Of a stretch of DNA of 33,169 bases, positions 1 through 7,844 are shown one piece after another (position 1 is the first letter of the stretch; every line of letters starts with the position of its first letter). The notes below the pieces were generated by a model that had not been told where the DNA came from, ran no database searches, and saw only the letters and a program-made list of their open reading frames with translations. A program made the position numbers and the translations under genes. The DNA comes from Holdemanella porci (GTDB lineage: Bacteria; Bacillota_I; Bacilli_A; Erysipelotrichales; Erysipelotrichaceae): contig NZ_JAHQVB010000018.1 of NCBI RefSeq assembly GCF_019052655.1, forward strand, positions 1 through 33,169, read 5' to 3'.

Positions 1-55
1 ACTATTATTATACGCTATTTCTCGTCAAAAATCAACCATTTGTTGTGACAGAGCC
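1..55 (-). mobile_element. Probable end of an ISL3-family insertion sequence
   Basis: Read on the minus strand from base 55 leftward, the sequence begins GGCTCTGTCACAA and then carries a near-consensus outward promoter: TTGATT, 17 bp, TATAAT. This arrangement, a GGCTCT-type terminal repeat with a transposase promoter just inside it, is what I remember of ISL3-family ends in Bacillota. The transposase itself would lie to the left of the window. Only one end is visible, so neither the second inverted repeat nor the expected 8-bp target duplication can be checked. It could instead be the promoter of an ordinary gene running out of the window. Confidence 0.4.
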
Positions 56-87
56 ATTTTTATACATAACTTCATCCTTCTTTTAAC

Positions 88-204
88 TTACAATTCCCAT
101 GCTTCTTCATTAATGTCAATCCATTCATCCTCAAAAAGTATTGCATTTTTAACTTCTTCTTCACCTTCATTTTCATAAATTAAATCCAAGTATTCTTTAT
201 TCAT
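88..204 (-). CDS. Small acidic protein, 38 aa, unknown
   Basis: This short ORF starts with ATG at 204, preceded on the minus strand by AGAGGTGAT seven bases upstream, a near-perfect Shine-Dalgarno match. It encodes 38 residues, of which about 14 are Asp or Glu, with no Cys, no membrane segment and two Trp residues near the C-terminus. I do not recognise a family. The strong ribosome site argues that it is or was translated. Lying between an IS end and decayed genes, it may be a small partner protein such as an antitoxin-like peptide, or the stub of a larger gene. Nothing in the sequence decides between these. Confidence 0.45.
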   Translation of the reverse strand: MNKEYLDLIYENEGEEEVKNAILFEDEWIDINEEAWEL

Positions 205-315
205 ATTTATCACCTCTTCATCATGATATCATATATTTGTATTGTACGCGAGTATTTTGTTACATCTATTATGTTGCTATTAATGTACGTTAGTTAACTC
301 AGTGATATAATGCAT

Positions 316-345
316 AAAAAAAATCACCTTTATATAAAGTGATTT
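316..345 (-). terminator. Rho-independent terminator of the 354-923 gene
   Basis: Hairpin AAATCAC...GTGATTT (321-345) with an A-run on the plus strand at 316-323 that reads as a U-run on the minus strand. It sits just after the stop codon at 354. Confidence 0.75.
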
Positions 346-353
346 CTTTTATT

Positions 354-923
354 CTATTCTTTTTTTTCTAGATATTCTTCTACTAATTTATATATATCTT
401 GTTTTATATCTTTATTCAGTTTATTCATATAGGGTGTTAACTTTTCGTTATTCATATATACATCAACTAAACATTTAAAAACTTCTTTATCGCTTAGTTT
501 AACTTCTAGATTATCAATAGATATTCTTTTAGATACCAAAATTTTTAAAAATCTCTTATTTATATAGTATTCATTTAACCCCTCTATATCTAGTAATAAT
601 TTTGATAATAACAAAAGAGGGCGTAAAGAAGGATTATCTCCTAAATCGTTTTCTGATTCTAAGATAAATTCGACACTAGAATTATCAAATTTTACTGGAG
701 TAATTATATTTTTATAATTTCTTGCATGTCTAGAAGCTTCATTAAATACATCAATACATTTTTCAATCTCTTTTGAATAAGTAACTAAATTGTCAATTTT
801 TTTTGCAGTTGTTATACAATATCGATATTTATACATATACTTAATCACCCACCCAAAATTTAAAATATCATAAAAGTACTTAAAATTCAATATGATAGTC
901 ATCTTGTTAAATTTCTTTAGCAC
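354..923 (-). CDS. Hypothetical protein, 189 aa
   Basis: This protein of up to 189 residues is one I do not recognise. The reading frame opens with GTG at 923, inside the 3' end of the upstream broken gene (17-bp overlap). No ideal ribosome site precedes it, so translation may be coupled, or may start at an internal ATG at codon 8 or 31. The N-terminal 40 residues are aromatic and hydrophobic (many Tyr, Phe and Ile). The remainder is a charged, Lys/Leu/Asp-rich, probably helical domain with a short acidic patch (SENDLGDNP) and a lysine-rich C-terminus. There is no signal peptide. A terminator follows directly. Because its upstream partner is a pseudogene, it may be losing expression or function. 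Confidence 0.5.
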   Translation of the reverse strand: MLKKFNKMTIILNFKYFYDILNFGWVIKYMYKYRYCITTAKKIDNLVTYSKEIEKCIDVFNEASRHARNYKNIITPVKFDNSSVEFILESENDLGDNPSLRPLLLLSKLLLDIEGLNEYYINKRFLKILVSKRISIDNLEVKLSDKEVFKCLVDVYMNNEKLTPYMNKLNKDIKQDIYKLVEEYLEKKE

Positions 924-1616
924 TTTCTATCATAATCTCCTCACAAATAGTGAATAATTCTTTTTCATAATATCCTAAAGTTTCCACAATCTCTCCACTT
1001 AATAAACAAACTATCAAATATTTAAAGCTATAATATTCGTCAGCTTGTTCACAATATATATACTTCCTATCATTAAATTTGCATTCAAAGTATAGAATTT
1101 CTTTTTCTCCAACTAATCGCTTATTATACTTCAATGGACATATAATGGACATATATTGTTAAAAATAATAGGATTATCTGTACCTTTAGCACTATAGTTT
1201 TCTATTAAGCAAACATCACTTAATACCAAGGCACAATCATATTCAATTCCCAACAAATATTTAGCTACCTTGCTTTTCATATGCAACGCATAAATCGGAT
1301 AATCCATTTTTAAAAGTGCTTCATAATCTATACTATATCTCCCCTTATTTGTGTAATGAGGAAGTTATTTTATATCATCTATGTTTTCCAATGCCAAGTT
1401 ATTGTTATTTATTCTAAAGCAAAAATAATCATATTTACTTACACTATTCATGTCATTATCATCACGCCATTTTCTCCATCCATTTTTAGACTTTAAAGAA
1501 AATCCAATCAAGCTAAACTTTGGTATATTTAAATTTTTATCATTTTTAAATAGTTCTCTATCATAATGCTCAGAACCAAAATAAACATACATATTAGTAT
1601 CTAGTTTTTTTTCCAT
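907..1616 (-). pseudogene. Broken gene, about 232 codons, two disabling lesions
   Basis: The intact 5' end (ATG at 1616, AAAGGTGA five bases upstream, TATAAT farther up) encodes 83 residues and then meets TAA at 1365-1367. The same frame stays open for about 77 more codons, beginning LPHYTNKG, so the stop reads as a nonsense mutation (CAA to TAA would restore it). That frame ends at 1131-1133, within an exact 11-bp tandem repeat (1133-1154). Deleting one copy joins ...NNICPL directly to KYNKRLVGE of the downstream 81-codon frame, which runs to 907. The repaired gene is 699 bp, an exact multiple of three. Features such as YFGSEHYD, NGWRKW and LLGIEYDCALVL resemble phage and toxin-locus proteins that begin with a Y-x-GS motif and carry W-x-x-W. 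That family link is tentative. Confidence 0.75.
1133..1154. repeat. 11-bp tandem duplication disrupting a gene
   Basis: On the minus strand ATATGTCCATT occurs twice head to tail (1154-1144 and 1143-1133). An 11-bp insertion shifts the reading frame, and removing one unit restores one long frame across the 907-1616 pseudogene. Confidence 0.9.
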
Positions 1617-1660
1617 TTTTTCACCTTTTTTCTATACACTCATTATAACCTATTAATTTT

Positions 1661-1693
1661 AAAAAAATGGCATACAATTTTGCATACCATTTT
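1661..1693 (-). terminator. Hairpin with U-run, possible leader terminator
   Basis: On the minus strand the 12-base arms at 1693-1682 and 1675-1664 pair with two G-U pairs and are followed by seven U (1667-1661). The pairing is good only on the minus strand. It lies upstream of the 1616 start with no gene recognised in 1695-1817, so it may end an unseen short transcript, be a leader attenuator, or be a relic. The rest of the 1617-1817 gap holds only a TATAAT near 1645 on the minus strand. Confidence 0.4.
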
Positions 1694-1817
1694 ACAAGTC
1701 AATATTCTACTTTTTAAAATTCTAGGCGCAAATCAGGCGTAAAAACAAACAATTCAAACTTATTTATACTTCAAATAAGCCTTTAATTATCGTGTTTTTT
1801 TTATTATTTCTTCATGT

Positions 1818-2489
1818 GTGGAAAGTGAAGAACTTCCTTTTCGTGCAACTAAAGATTTGGATATTGCTTTAATTGTTGAATCCATTACGTATGAATTTGG
1901 CAAAGTGTTTTGGAAATATATTAAAGAAGCCGAGTATTCACATATAAATAAGAGTACTCAAAATGCTCAATTTTATCGTTTCACATCACCGAAAAGTAAT
2001 GAATATCCATTTATGATCGAAATCTTTTCAAGAAATCCAGACTATATAATTTTAGAGGATGATGCATATCTAACTCCACTTCCAATAGATGAAGAAGTAT
2101 CAAGTTTATCAGCAATTCTTTTAAATGAAGAGTATTATGAATTGTTGAAAACTGGACAAATAATTGTAGATGGAATTCCGGTGCTTAGACCAACATGCTT
2201 GATACCATTTAAGATGAAAGCTTATCTTGATCTGTCTATGCGAAAGAAAAATGGGGAACATGTCGATAGTAAAAATATAAAGAAACATAAAAATGATGTT
2301 TTTCGATTAGCTCAAGTGATTGCATTAGATACTAGATAAATGGTTAGTGCAGAAATTCTAGAAGACATGAAGCAATTTTTGGGATTGGTTGAAAATGATA
2401 ATGTAGATTTAAAGACAATAGGGATAAAAGAAATTTCATATAAAACAATGATTGAATTACTATATCGATGTTATTTTACAAAGGATTAA
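1818..2489 (+). pseudogene. Remnant of nucleotidyltransferase (AbiEii-like) gene
   Basis: The translated frame begins abruptly with SEELPFRATKDLDIAL. R-x-T-x-D-L-D-I is the nucleotidyltransferase signature seen in AbiEii/MNT-type proteins, but the preceding Gly-rich GG-x-A segment that normally makes up the first 40-50 residues is absent. The GTG at 1818 has no ribosome site. The frame ends at TAA 2337-2339 after QVIALDTR, and the very next codon reopens the same frame with MVSAEILEDMKQFLGL, running to 2489. That downstream segment looks like the natural C-terminus, so the stop is most simply a nonsense mutation. With both its N-terminus missing and an internal stop, the gene is almost certainly dead. 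Such proteins are often toxin halves of type IV toxin-antitoxin pairs; no AbiEi partner is visible. Confidence 0.7.
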
Positions 2490-2596
2490 TACATATTATT
2501 TCAATAATTTGACCTTGTATACTTTAGTACATTGGCTTTAGCGGGTGTTACTTTCTAAAAAAACTGTATTTAATATGAAAATTTATTATTAGACTA

Positions 2597-2627
2597 AAAG
2601 AAGAGATCGATTTGTGATCTCTTCTTT
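2597..2627. terminator. Perfect 12-bp stem terminator
   Basis: AAAGAAGAGATC (2597-2608) and GATCTCTTCTTT (2616-2627) form a perfect 12-bp stem with a 7-nt loop and T-rich flanks on both strands. It overlaps the stop codon of the LysR gene (minus strand) and can also stop plus-strand readthrough. The 2490-2596 stretch holds no gene that I can see. Confidence 0.8.
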
Positions 2628-3513
2628 AATCTATATTGGAGTTTTGAACAATGAAGTTACAAAATGAATGCACAGCAGGAGGTGCATATCTATTTTTTAC
2701 TGTAGCCATATAAATAATACGTTTCTTTTGTGGATTCTTGATTTTTAACTTCTTTAAATGGAAATGATCAATCATGGGAATGTTTGGTACAACTGCTACA
2801 CCATAGTTAATATCAACTAAACCAAGGATGGCGCTGTCTTCTTCGACTTCAAACAGAATGTTTGGATCGATATTGTTGGAATGAAATAAATCATCAATCA
2901 ATGGTCTTAATCCACTGTGCTTACTATAATAAATAAAATATTCATTTTGAAGTTCCTGCAAATCAATTTCATTCTTTAAAGCCAATGGATTTAATTTTGA
3001 TACTACGACAACTAATTCTTCCGTTGTGATGGGAACAAAATTGATATTATTTCGATTTTCTTGATAGGAACAAAGAACTAAATCGTACTTTTCTTCTTCA
3101 AGACCATCCAATAAGGCACTTGTGCTTCCTTGTTTTAAAGTGAATTTAATCTTACTATTGTTTTTATCAAAGTGGAAATGTTGAATTAAATGTGGAACAT
3201 AACGATATCCAAGTGTATAAATAAAAGCTAGGTTGATCCATCCTTGATTAGGGGAAGTGATGGCATCAATCTTTTTTTGTCCAAGTTCAATTTCACTCAA
3301 GCCTTTTGTGACATATTCATAGAAAATTTTACCATATTTTGTTAGACGAATGTTTCTTCCTTGTTTTTCAAATAAGTAACAATTTAATTCGTTCTCTAAT
3401 TGCGAAATGGCATGGGAAAGGGAAGGCTGAGTAATATCTAACATGTTGGCAGCTTGTGTATAGTGTTCAGTTTCAGCAAGCATTTTAAAGTAATATAAAT
3501 GGTTAAGATTCAT
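2626..3513 (-). CDS. LysR-type regulator, divergent to quinate/shikimate operon
   Basis: This is a 295-residue LysR-type transcriptional regulator of normal family length. Residues 1-60 form the winged helix-turn-helix (YTQAANMLDITQPSLSHAISQLENEL), followed by a periplasmic-binding-protein-like effector domain to the C-terminus. The start at 3513 has AGGAGG seven bases upstream. It is transcribed divergently from the operon that begins at 3651, with 137 bp between them. LysR proteins usually activate the divergent operon when they bind a pathway metabolite, so shikimate, quinate or a dehydro-derivative is the expected inducer. As I recall, QuiR of Listeria monocytogenes is a LysR-type activator responding to shikimate near aroE/aroD-type genes; whether this protein is its orthologue needs a search. 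Confidence 0.9.
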   Translation of the reverse strand: MNLNHLYYFKMLAETEHYTQAANMLDITQPSLSHAISQLENELNCYLFEKQGRNIRLTKYGKIFYEYVTKGLSEIELGQKKIDAITSPNQGWINLAFIYTLGYRYVPHLIQHFHFDKNNSKIKFTLKQGSTSALLDGLEEEKYDLVLCSYQENRNNINFVPITTEELVVVVSKLNPLALKNEIDLQELQNEYFIYYSKHSGLRPLIDDLFHSNNIDPNILFEVEEDSAILGLVDINYGVAVVPNIPMIDHFHLKKLKIKNPQKKRIIYMATVKNRYAPPAVHSFCNFIVQNSNID

Positions 3514-3544
3514 GGTATCCTCCTAGATTTAGTATAAATGAATG

Positions 3545-3571
3545 TATAGAAAAAATCTATAAATAAATAGA
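3545..3571. promoter_or_regulatory. Candidate LysR binding sites
   Basis: A perfect palindrome, TATAGA-N5-TCTATA (3545-3561), is followed by a third half-site ATAGA (3567-3571) that pairs with TCTAT (3556-3560) across 6 bp. Clustered dyads of this T-N11-A kind between divergent genes fit the paired recognition and activation sites of LysR regulators. Confidence 0.55.
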
Positions 3572-3581
3572 TAAAACGTAA

Positions 3582-3610
3582 TTGTTTCAATATGTTTAAA
3601 AAATTATAAT
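3582..3610 (+). promoter_or_regulatory. Sigma-A promoter of the quinate/shikimate operon
   Basis: TTGTTT (3582-3587), a 17-bp spacer and TATAAT (3605-3610), 40 bp upstream of the first ATG. The candidate LysR sites end about 10 bp upstream of the -35 box, the usual activator position. Confidence 0.7.
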
Positions 3611-3650
3611 AAAGATGTCTTGTGAATTAGTTAACATTTAGGAGGGAAAA

Positions 3651-5648
3651 ATGGGAAAGTTTAATTCATTATTTCAACCATTAGAAGTCAGAAGATGTAC
3701 AATTCCAAACCGTATTGTTATGACTCCAATGGGGACAAACTTCGCAGAAAACACAGGGGAAATGAGTTTTTTGCACATTGATTATTATGAACAAAGAGCA
3801 CAAGGTGGAGCTGGTTTAATCATCGTTGAAAACGCATGTGTTGATTATCCGGCAGGATCAAATGGAACAACTCAGTTACGTTTAGATTTAGATAGCTACA
3901 TTCCTAGAATGTTCAAATTAACGGAAACAATCCACAAACACGACACTAAGATTGCCGTTCAGTTAAACCATGCAGGTGCAAGTGCTGTTGCTGAAAGAAT
4001 CAACATGCAGCCAGTATCTGCTAGTGATTTACCAAATAAAAAAGGTGGAGCAATTCCTCGTCCTTTGACAAAAGATGAAATTTATTCAATTGTTGAAAGC
4101 TATGCCAAAGCGGCTAAGCGTGCTCAGATTGCTGGATTTGATGCTGTTGAAATCCACTGTGGACACTCTTATTTAATTAGTCAGTTCTTATCACCATTAA
4201 CGAATAATAGAACAGATGAATTTGGTGGAAGCTGTGAAAACCGTGCGCGTTTTGCATCGTTGATTTTAAAAGCTGTACGTGAAGCAGTTGGACCATTCTT
4301 CCCAATCTTGATTCGTATTAGTGCAGATGAATTCTTACCAGGTGGAAATACATTGGAAGATACTTTACATTTATTAGAATACTTCCAAGAAGAAGCTGAT
4401 ATTGTCGATGTTTCTTGTGGACTTGTAGATTCAATTCAATACCAAATTGATGCCAACTACTTAAAAGATGGTTGGAGAACTTATTTGGCGACTGCGGTTA
4501 AGGAAAAATTCAATAAACCAGTTATTACAGTAGGTAATATTCGTGATCCAAAAGTCGCAAATAAAATTATTGAATCTGAACAAGCAGACTTCATCGGTTT
4601 AGGACGTCAATTTGTAGCGGATCCTCAATGGCCATTAAAAGTGAAAGAAGGACGTTTAGATGAAGTTCGTAAATGTATTTCTTGTAACATCGGATGTAGT
4701 GGTCACCGTATTGGATTAAATCGTCCAATCCGTTGTACAATCAACCCTAGTGTAAATGAAGGGGAAGCTTATAAGAACCAAAAAGTAAAGAAACCATGTA
4801 ATGTTGTCGTTATTGGTGGAGGTACTGCAGGTCTTGAAGCCGCATGTACAGCTGCAGAAGTAGGGTGTATGACATTCTTAATTGAAAAAGAAGATCATTT
4901 AGGTGGATTGAGTGTTGAAATTTCTAAAATTCCAGAAAAGAAACGTTTAAGAGATTTTCCAGACTACTTGATTCGTCGTGCTAGTAAATTGAAAAACTTA
5001 ATCACATTCACAAATACAGAAGCTACAATTCCATTGGTAGAAGCTTTAAAACCAGACGTAATTGTCAACGCAACAGGATCAACTCCTTTATTACCTCCAA
5101 TTACTGGATTGCGCGAAAATATTGATCGTCCACAAAGCGGCGTAAAAGGAATCTTAGGCATGATCAACAATATCGATAACTATCCAATGGATATGGAAGG
5201 AAAAAAAGTTGTTGTTGTCGGTGGGGGAGCCGTAGGTCTTGATGTAGTTGAATTCTTCTCAAATCGTAAGGCTGATGTTTCTATCGTAGAAATGCTTCCA
5301 GTTGTAGGTAAAGATTTAGATATCGTTACTAAAGTAGGTACATATGCATTATTAGAAAAGAATCATGTAAATATCTTAACATCAACAGCACTGCAAGAAG
5401 TTCATCCAGATCACTTTATTGTAAAACGTAATGATCAAAACGAACAATTAGACTTTGATTATGGATTCGTTTGTTTAGGAATGCGTAGCTATTCACCATT
5501 GATGAAAGACTTAACAGAAAGTTTTGAAGACAAAAACGTAGAAATCGTTAATATTGGTGATAGCGTTCGTGCTCGTCGTATCATTGATGGTACAGCAGAA
5601 GGACGCAACATTTTAAACACATTAAAAACAAAGGGATACTTAGAATAA
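3651..5648 (+). CDS. Old-yellow-enzyme ene-reductase (FMN, Fe-S, FAD), dienoyl-CoA reductase type
   Basis: This is a 665-residue flavoenzyme of the 2,4-dienoyl-CoA reductase/trimethylamine dehydrogenase branch of old yellow enzymes, at full family length. Residues 1-335 form the FMN TIM barrel, with the active-site segment IHCGHSYLISQF (H169, H172, Y174). C342, C345, C349 and C362 ligate a 4Fe-4S cluster. GGGTAG (389-394) binds FAD and GGGAVG (524-529) lies in the NAD(P)H domain. Family members pass hydride from NAD(P)H through FAD and Fe-S to FMN and reduce activated C=C bonds. As the first gene of the operon, 23 bp before a quinate/shikimate dehydrogenase, its likely substrate is 3-dehydroshikimate, whose C1=C2 bond is conjugated to both the C3 ketone and the carboxylate. 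That substrate is inferred. The ribosome site is AGGAGG. Confidence 0.92.
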   Translation: MGKFNSLFQPLEVRRCTIPNRIVMTPMGTNFAENTGEMSFLHIDYYEQRAQGGAGLIIVENACVDYPAGSNGTTQLRLDLDSYIPRMFKLTETIHKHDTKIAVQLNHAGASAVAERINMQPVSASDLPNKKGGAIPRPLTKDEIYSIVESYAKAAKRAQIAGFDAVEIHCGHSYLISQFLSPLTNNRTDEFGGSCENRARFASLILKAVREAVGPFFPILIRISADEFLPGGNTLEDTLHLLEYFQEEADIVDVSCGLVDSIQYQIDANYLKDGWRTYLATAVKEKFNKPVITVGNIRDPKVANKIIESEQADFIGLGRQFVADPQWPLKVKEGRLDEVRKCISCNIGCSGHRIGLNRPIRCTINPSVNEGEAYKNQKVKKPCNVVVIGGGTAGLEAACTAAEVGCMTFLIEKEDHLGGLSVEISKIPEKKRLRDFPDYLIRRASKLKNLITFTNTEATIPLVEALKPDVIVNATGSTPLLPPITGLRENIDRPQSGVKGILGMINNIDNYPMDMEGKKVVVVGGGAVGLDVVEFFSNRKADVSIVEMLPVVGKDLDIVTKVGTYALLEKNHVNILTSTALQEVHPDHFIVKRNDQNEQLDFDYGFVCLGMRSYSPLMKDLTESFEDKNVEIVNIGDSVRARRIIDGTAEGRNILNTLKTKGYLE

Positions 5649-5671
5649 AATCACTTTAGGAGGAAAAGAAC

Positions 5672-6544
5672 ATGAGTGAAAGAATTACAGGACACACAGA
5701 ATTAATTGGGTTGATCGCATACCCTATTCGCCATTCATCATCACCAAAGATGCACAATGAAGCGTTCGCAAAATTAGGTTTAGATTATGCTTATCTTGCA
5801 TTCGAAGTAGATAATGATACTTTGGAAGATACAGTTAAAGGTTTTAGAGCTATGAAAGTTCGTGGATGGAACGTATCAATGCCTAACAAAACTGTTATCG
5901 GAAAATACTTAGATAAATTGACTCCAGCTGCTGAAATGTGTGGAGCTGTAAATACAGTAGTAAATGACAATGGTGTATTAACAGGAACTATTACAGATGG
6001 TGTTGGATACATGAAAGGTTTAAAAGATGCGGGAATCGATGCGATTGGTAAGAAAATGACAATTGCTGGAGCTGGTGGAGCTGCAACAGCTATTGAAATT
6101 CAAGCTGCATTAGATGGTGTTGCTGAAATTTCAATCTTCAACCGTAAAGATAAATTCTGGGCAAATGCTGAAGAAACTGTTGAAAAAATCAACAAAAACA
6201 CAAACTGTAAAGCTAAATTATTTGATTTAGATGACAAAGAAGCATTGCGTAAAGAAATTGAATCAAGTTACATCTTAACAAATGCGACTGGTATGGGCAT
6301 GAAACCTTTAGAAGGACAAACTTGGTTACCAGATACTTCATTCTTACGTGAAGACTTGATTGTAACAGATACAGTGTATGCACCTGCAAAAACTAAATTG
6401 TTGGAAATGGCTGAAAGTGTTGGATGTAAAACATTAAATGGTTTCCCAATGATGCTTTACCAAGGTGCTGCAGCATTCGAACTATGGACTGGAAAAGAAA
6501 TGCCAGTCGATCACATTAAAAAAGTAATGGGATTTGATTTTTAA
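5672..6544 (+). CDS. ydiB: Quinate/shikimate dehydrogenase, YdiB-like
   Basis: This 290-residue shikimate dehydrogenase-family enzyme oxidises shikimate to 3-dehydroshikimate and probably quinate to 3-dehydroquinate, reversibly. Residues 13-29 carry the substrate loop (YPIRHSSSPKMHN). The catalytic pair is K73 (in NVSMPNK) and D109. GAGGAA (133-138) begins the Rossmann fold. NVSMPNK, NRKD (157-160), GMKPLE and the C-terminal KVMGFDF follow E. coli YdiB far more closely than the biosynthetic AroE (NVTVPFK, NRT). The Asp in NRKD corresponds to the residue that, in YdiB, allows NAD as well as NADP use. Its place after an ene-reductase and before transporters supports a catabolic role. The ribosome site is TAGGAGG. 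Confidence 0.93.
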   Translation: MSERITGHTELIGLIAYPIRHSSSPKMHNEAFAKLGLDYAYLAFEVDNDTLEDTVKGFRAMKVRGWNVSMPNKTVIGKYLDKLTPAAEMCGAVNTVVNDNGVLTGTITDGVGYMKGLKDAGIDAIGKKMTIAGAGGAATAIEIQAALDGVAEISIFNRKDKFWANAEETVEKINKNTNCKAKLFDLDDKEALRKEIESSYILTNATGMGMKPLEGQTWLPDTSFLREDLIVTDTVYAPAKTKLLEMAESVGCKTLNGFPMMLYQGAAAFELWTGKEMPVDHIKKVMGFDF

Positions 6545-6570
6545 TTAGAGAGTATAGGAGAAAAGAGAAT

Positions 6571-7776
6571 ATGAAAGATAAAAAATATTTACCTTCCGTC
6601 CTTATTATGTACTTGAACTACTTTATTCATGGTGTTGGATGTTCAGTACTTGGACAAGCTGTGATTAAAGAATCACTTGCGACAAGCTGGGGATGTGACC
6701 CAATGTCAATCACAAAAATTTCGGCTGCATTAGGACTTGGACGTTTAGTCGCTCTTCCTTTTGCGGGTCCATTATCGGATAAATTGGGACGTAAAATTTC
6801 TATGTTTATTGGTGGATTAAGTTATGCTGTATATATGATTGGTTTAGTCTTCGCATTTAATGCAGGAGCAAACGGAGGATATACAATTGCCTATGTATGT
6901 GCCATCGTTGGTGGTATCGCAAACTCATTCTTGGATACAGGAATCTATCCTGCCGTTGCAGAGGCAATTAGCGATGCACCTGGTGTTGCAACAATGGGAA
7001 TCAAATTCTTCATTTCAGTTAGCCAAATGTTCTTGCCATTCTTCTTAGGTATGGCTGTAAGCACAACAGCGACTGGAGCTACTTCTTATAATCACTTATT
7101 CTGGGTTTGTGGAATTGCTTATCTAGTACTTGCAGCGTTGATTCTATTCTGCCCGATGCCAGATACAGATTCAGCAAATGGAGAAAAGAAACAAGGCTTA
7201 ATTGCCAGCATGAAAGAAACACACTTCTCAATTGAATCTATCGCAATGATTTTAATCGGATTTACTTGTACAGGAACATTCCAATTATGGTTAAACTGTG
7301 CACAAAACTTTGCGAAAGATGTTGCAGGATGGGCTGATCCTAGCGCTATGCAGACATACTATTCAATGGGAACTATGATTGCTTTAGTCGTGACTTCATT
7401 CTTAATTCGTAAAATTAAAGATGTTCGTTTCATCTTGGCGTATCCAGCTATTTGTTTAGCTATGTTGATCATTGTATTGGTTGCTCCAAGTCAGACAATG
7501 TGTACAATCGGTGCATTCGTAATTGGATGGGCTGGTGCCGGTGGATTACTACAAATTGCTACATCCGTATGTAATATGATCTTCCCTAAAATTAAAGGTA
7601 CAGTAACTGCATTGGTTATGATTGCTTCAAGTCTATGTAACTATACAATCTTAACAGCTGCAGGTAACATGACACCAAGTGGCGTTATGACAATGAATAT
7701 TGTATTAACCGCAGTTGGTGTATTACTTGGATTATACGTAAATTTACGATACAAAAATTTAGTTGCGCAAGATTAA
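6571..7776 (+). CDS. MFS transporter, YdiN/YdiM-like, putative quinate/shikimate permease
   Basis: This 401-residue major facilitator has about 12 hydrophobic segments. The family's motif A (GPLSDKLGRK) lies in the loop after the second segment, and a longer polar central loop (DTDSANGEKK) separates the two halves. It follows the dehydrogenase by 26 bp with AGGAG upstream. E. coli encodes a similar order, MFS ydiN next to ydiB and aroD, which supports a hydroaromatic acid as substrate. Substrate and direction of transport are inferred from context. The operon also encodes a TRAP uptake system, so this carrier might alternatively export a reduced end product. Confidence 0.85.
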   Translation: MKDKKYLPSVLIMYLNYFIHGVGCSVLGQAVIKESLATSWGCDPMSITKISAALGLGRLVALPFAGPLSDKLGRKISMFIGGLSYAVYMIGLVFAFNAGANGGYTIAYVCAIVGGIANSFLDTGIYPAVAEAISDAPGVATMGIKFFISVSQMFLPFFLGMAVSTTATGATSYNHLFWVCGIAYLVLAALILFCPMPDTDSANGEKKQGLIASMKETHFSIESIAMILIGFTCTGTFQLWLNCAQNFAKDVAGWADPSAMQTYYSMGTMIALVVTSFLIRKIKDVRFILAYPAICLAMLIIVLVAPSQTMCTIGAFVIGWAGAGGLLQIATSVCNMIFPKIKGTVTALVMIASSLCNYTILTAAGNMTPSGVMTMNIVLTAVGVLLGLYVNLRYKNLVAQD

Positions 7777-7790
7777 TTATGAATAAAATG

Positions 7791-7813
7791 CGGTACAAAA
7801 GTACCGTGTTTTT
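7791..7813 (+). terminator. Small intra-operon hairpin
   Basis: CGGTAC-AAAA-GTACCG followed by TGTTTTT, in the 68-bp gap between the MFS and TRAP genes. The 6-bp stem and interrupted U-run suggest a leaky terminator or mRNA processing site that lowers expression of the downstream genes. No strong promoter is evident before 7845. Confidence 0.5.
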
Positions 7814-7844
7814 GCTAAAATAATGAAAAAAAGGATGTGATAGA

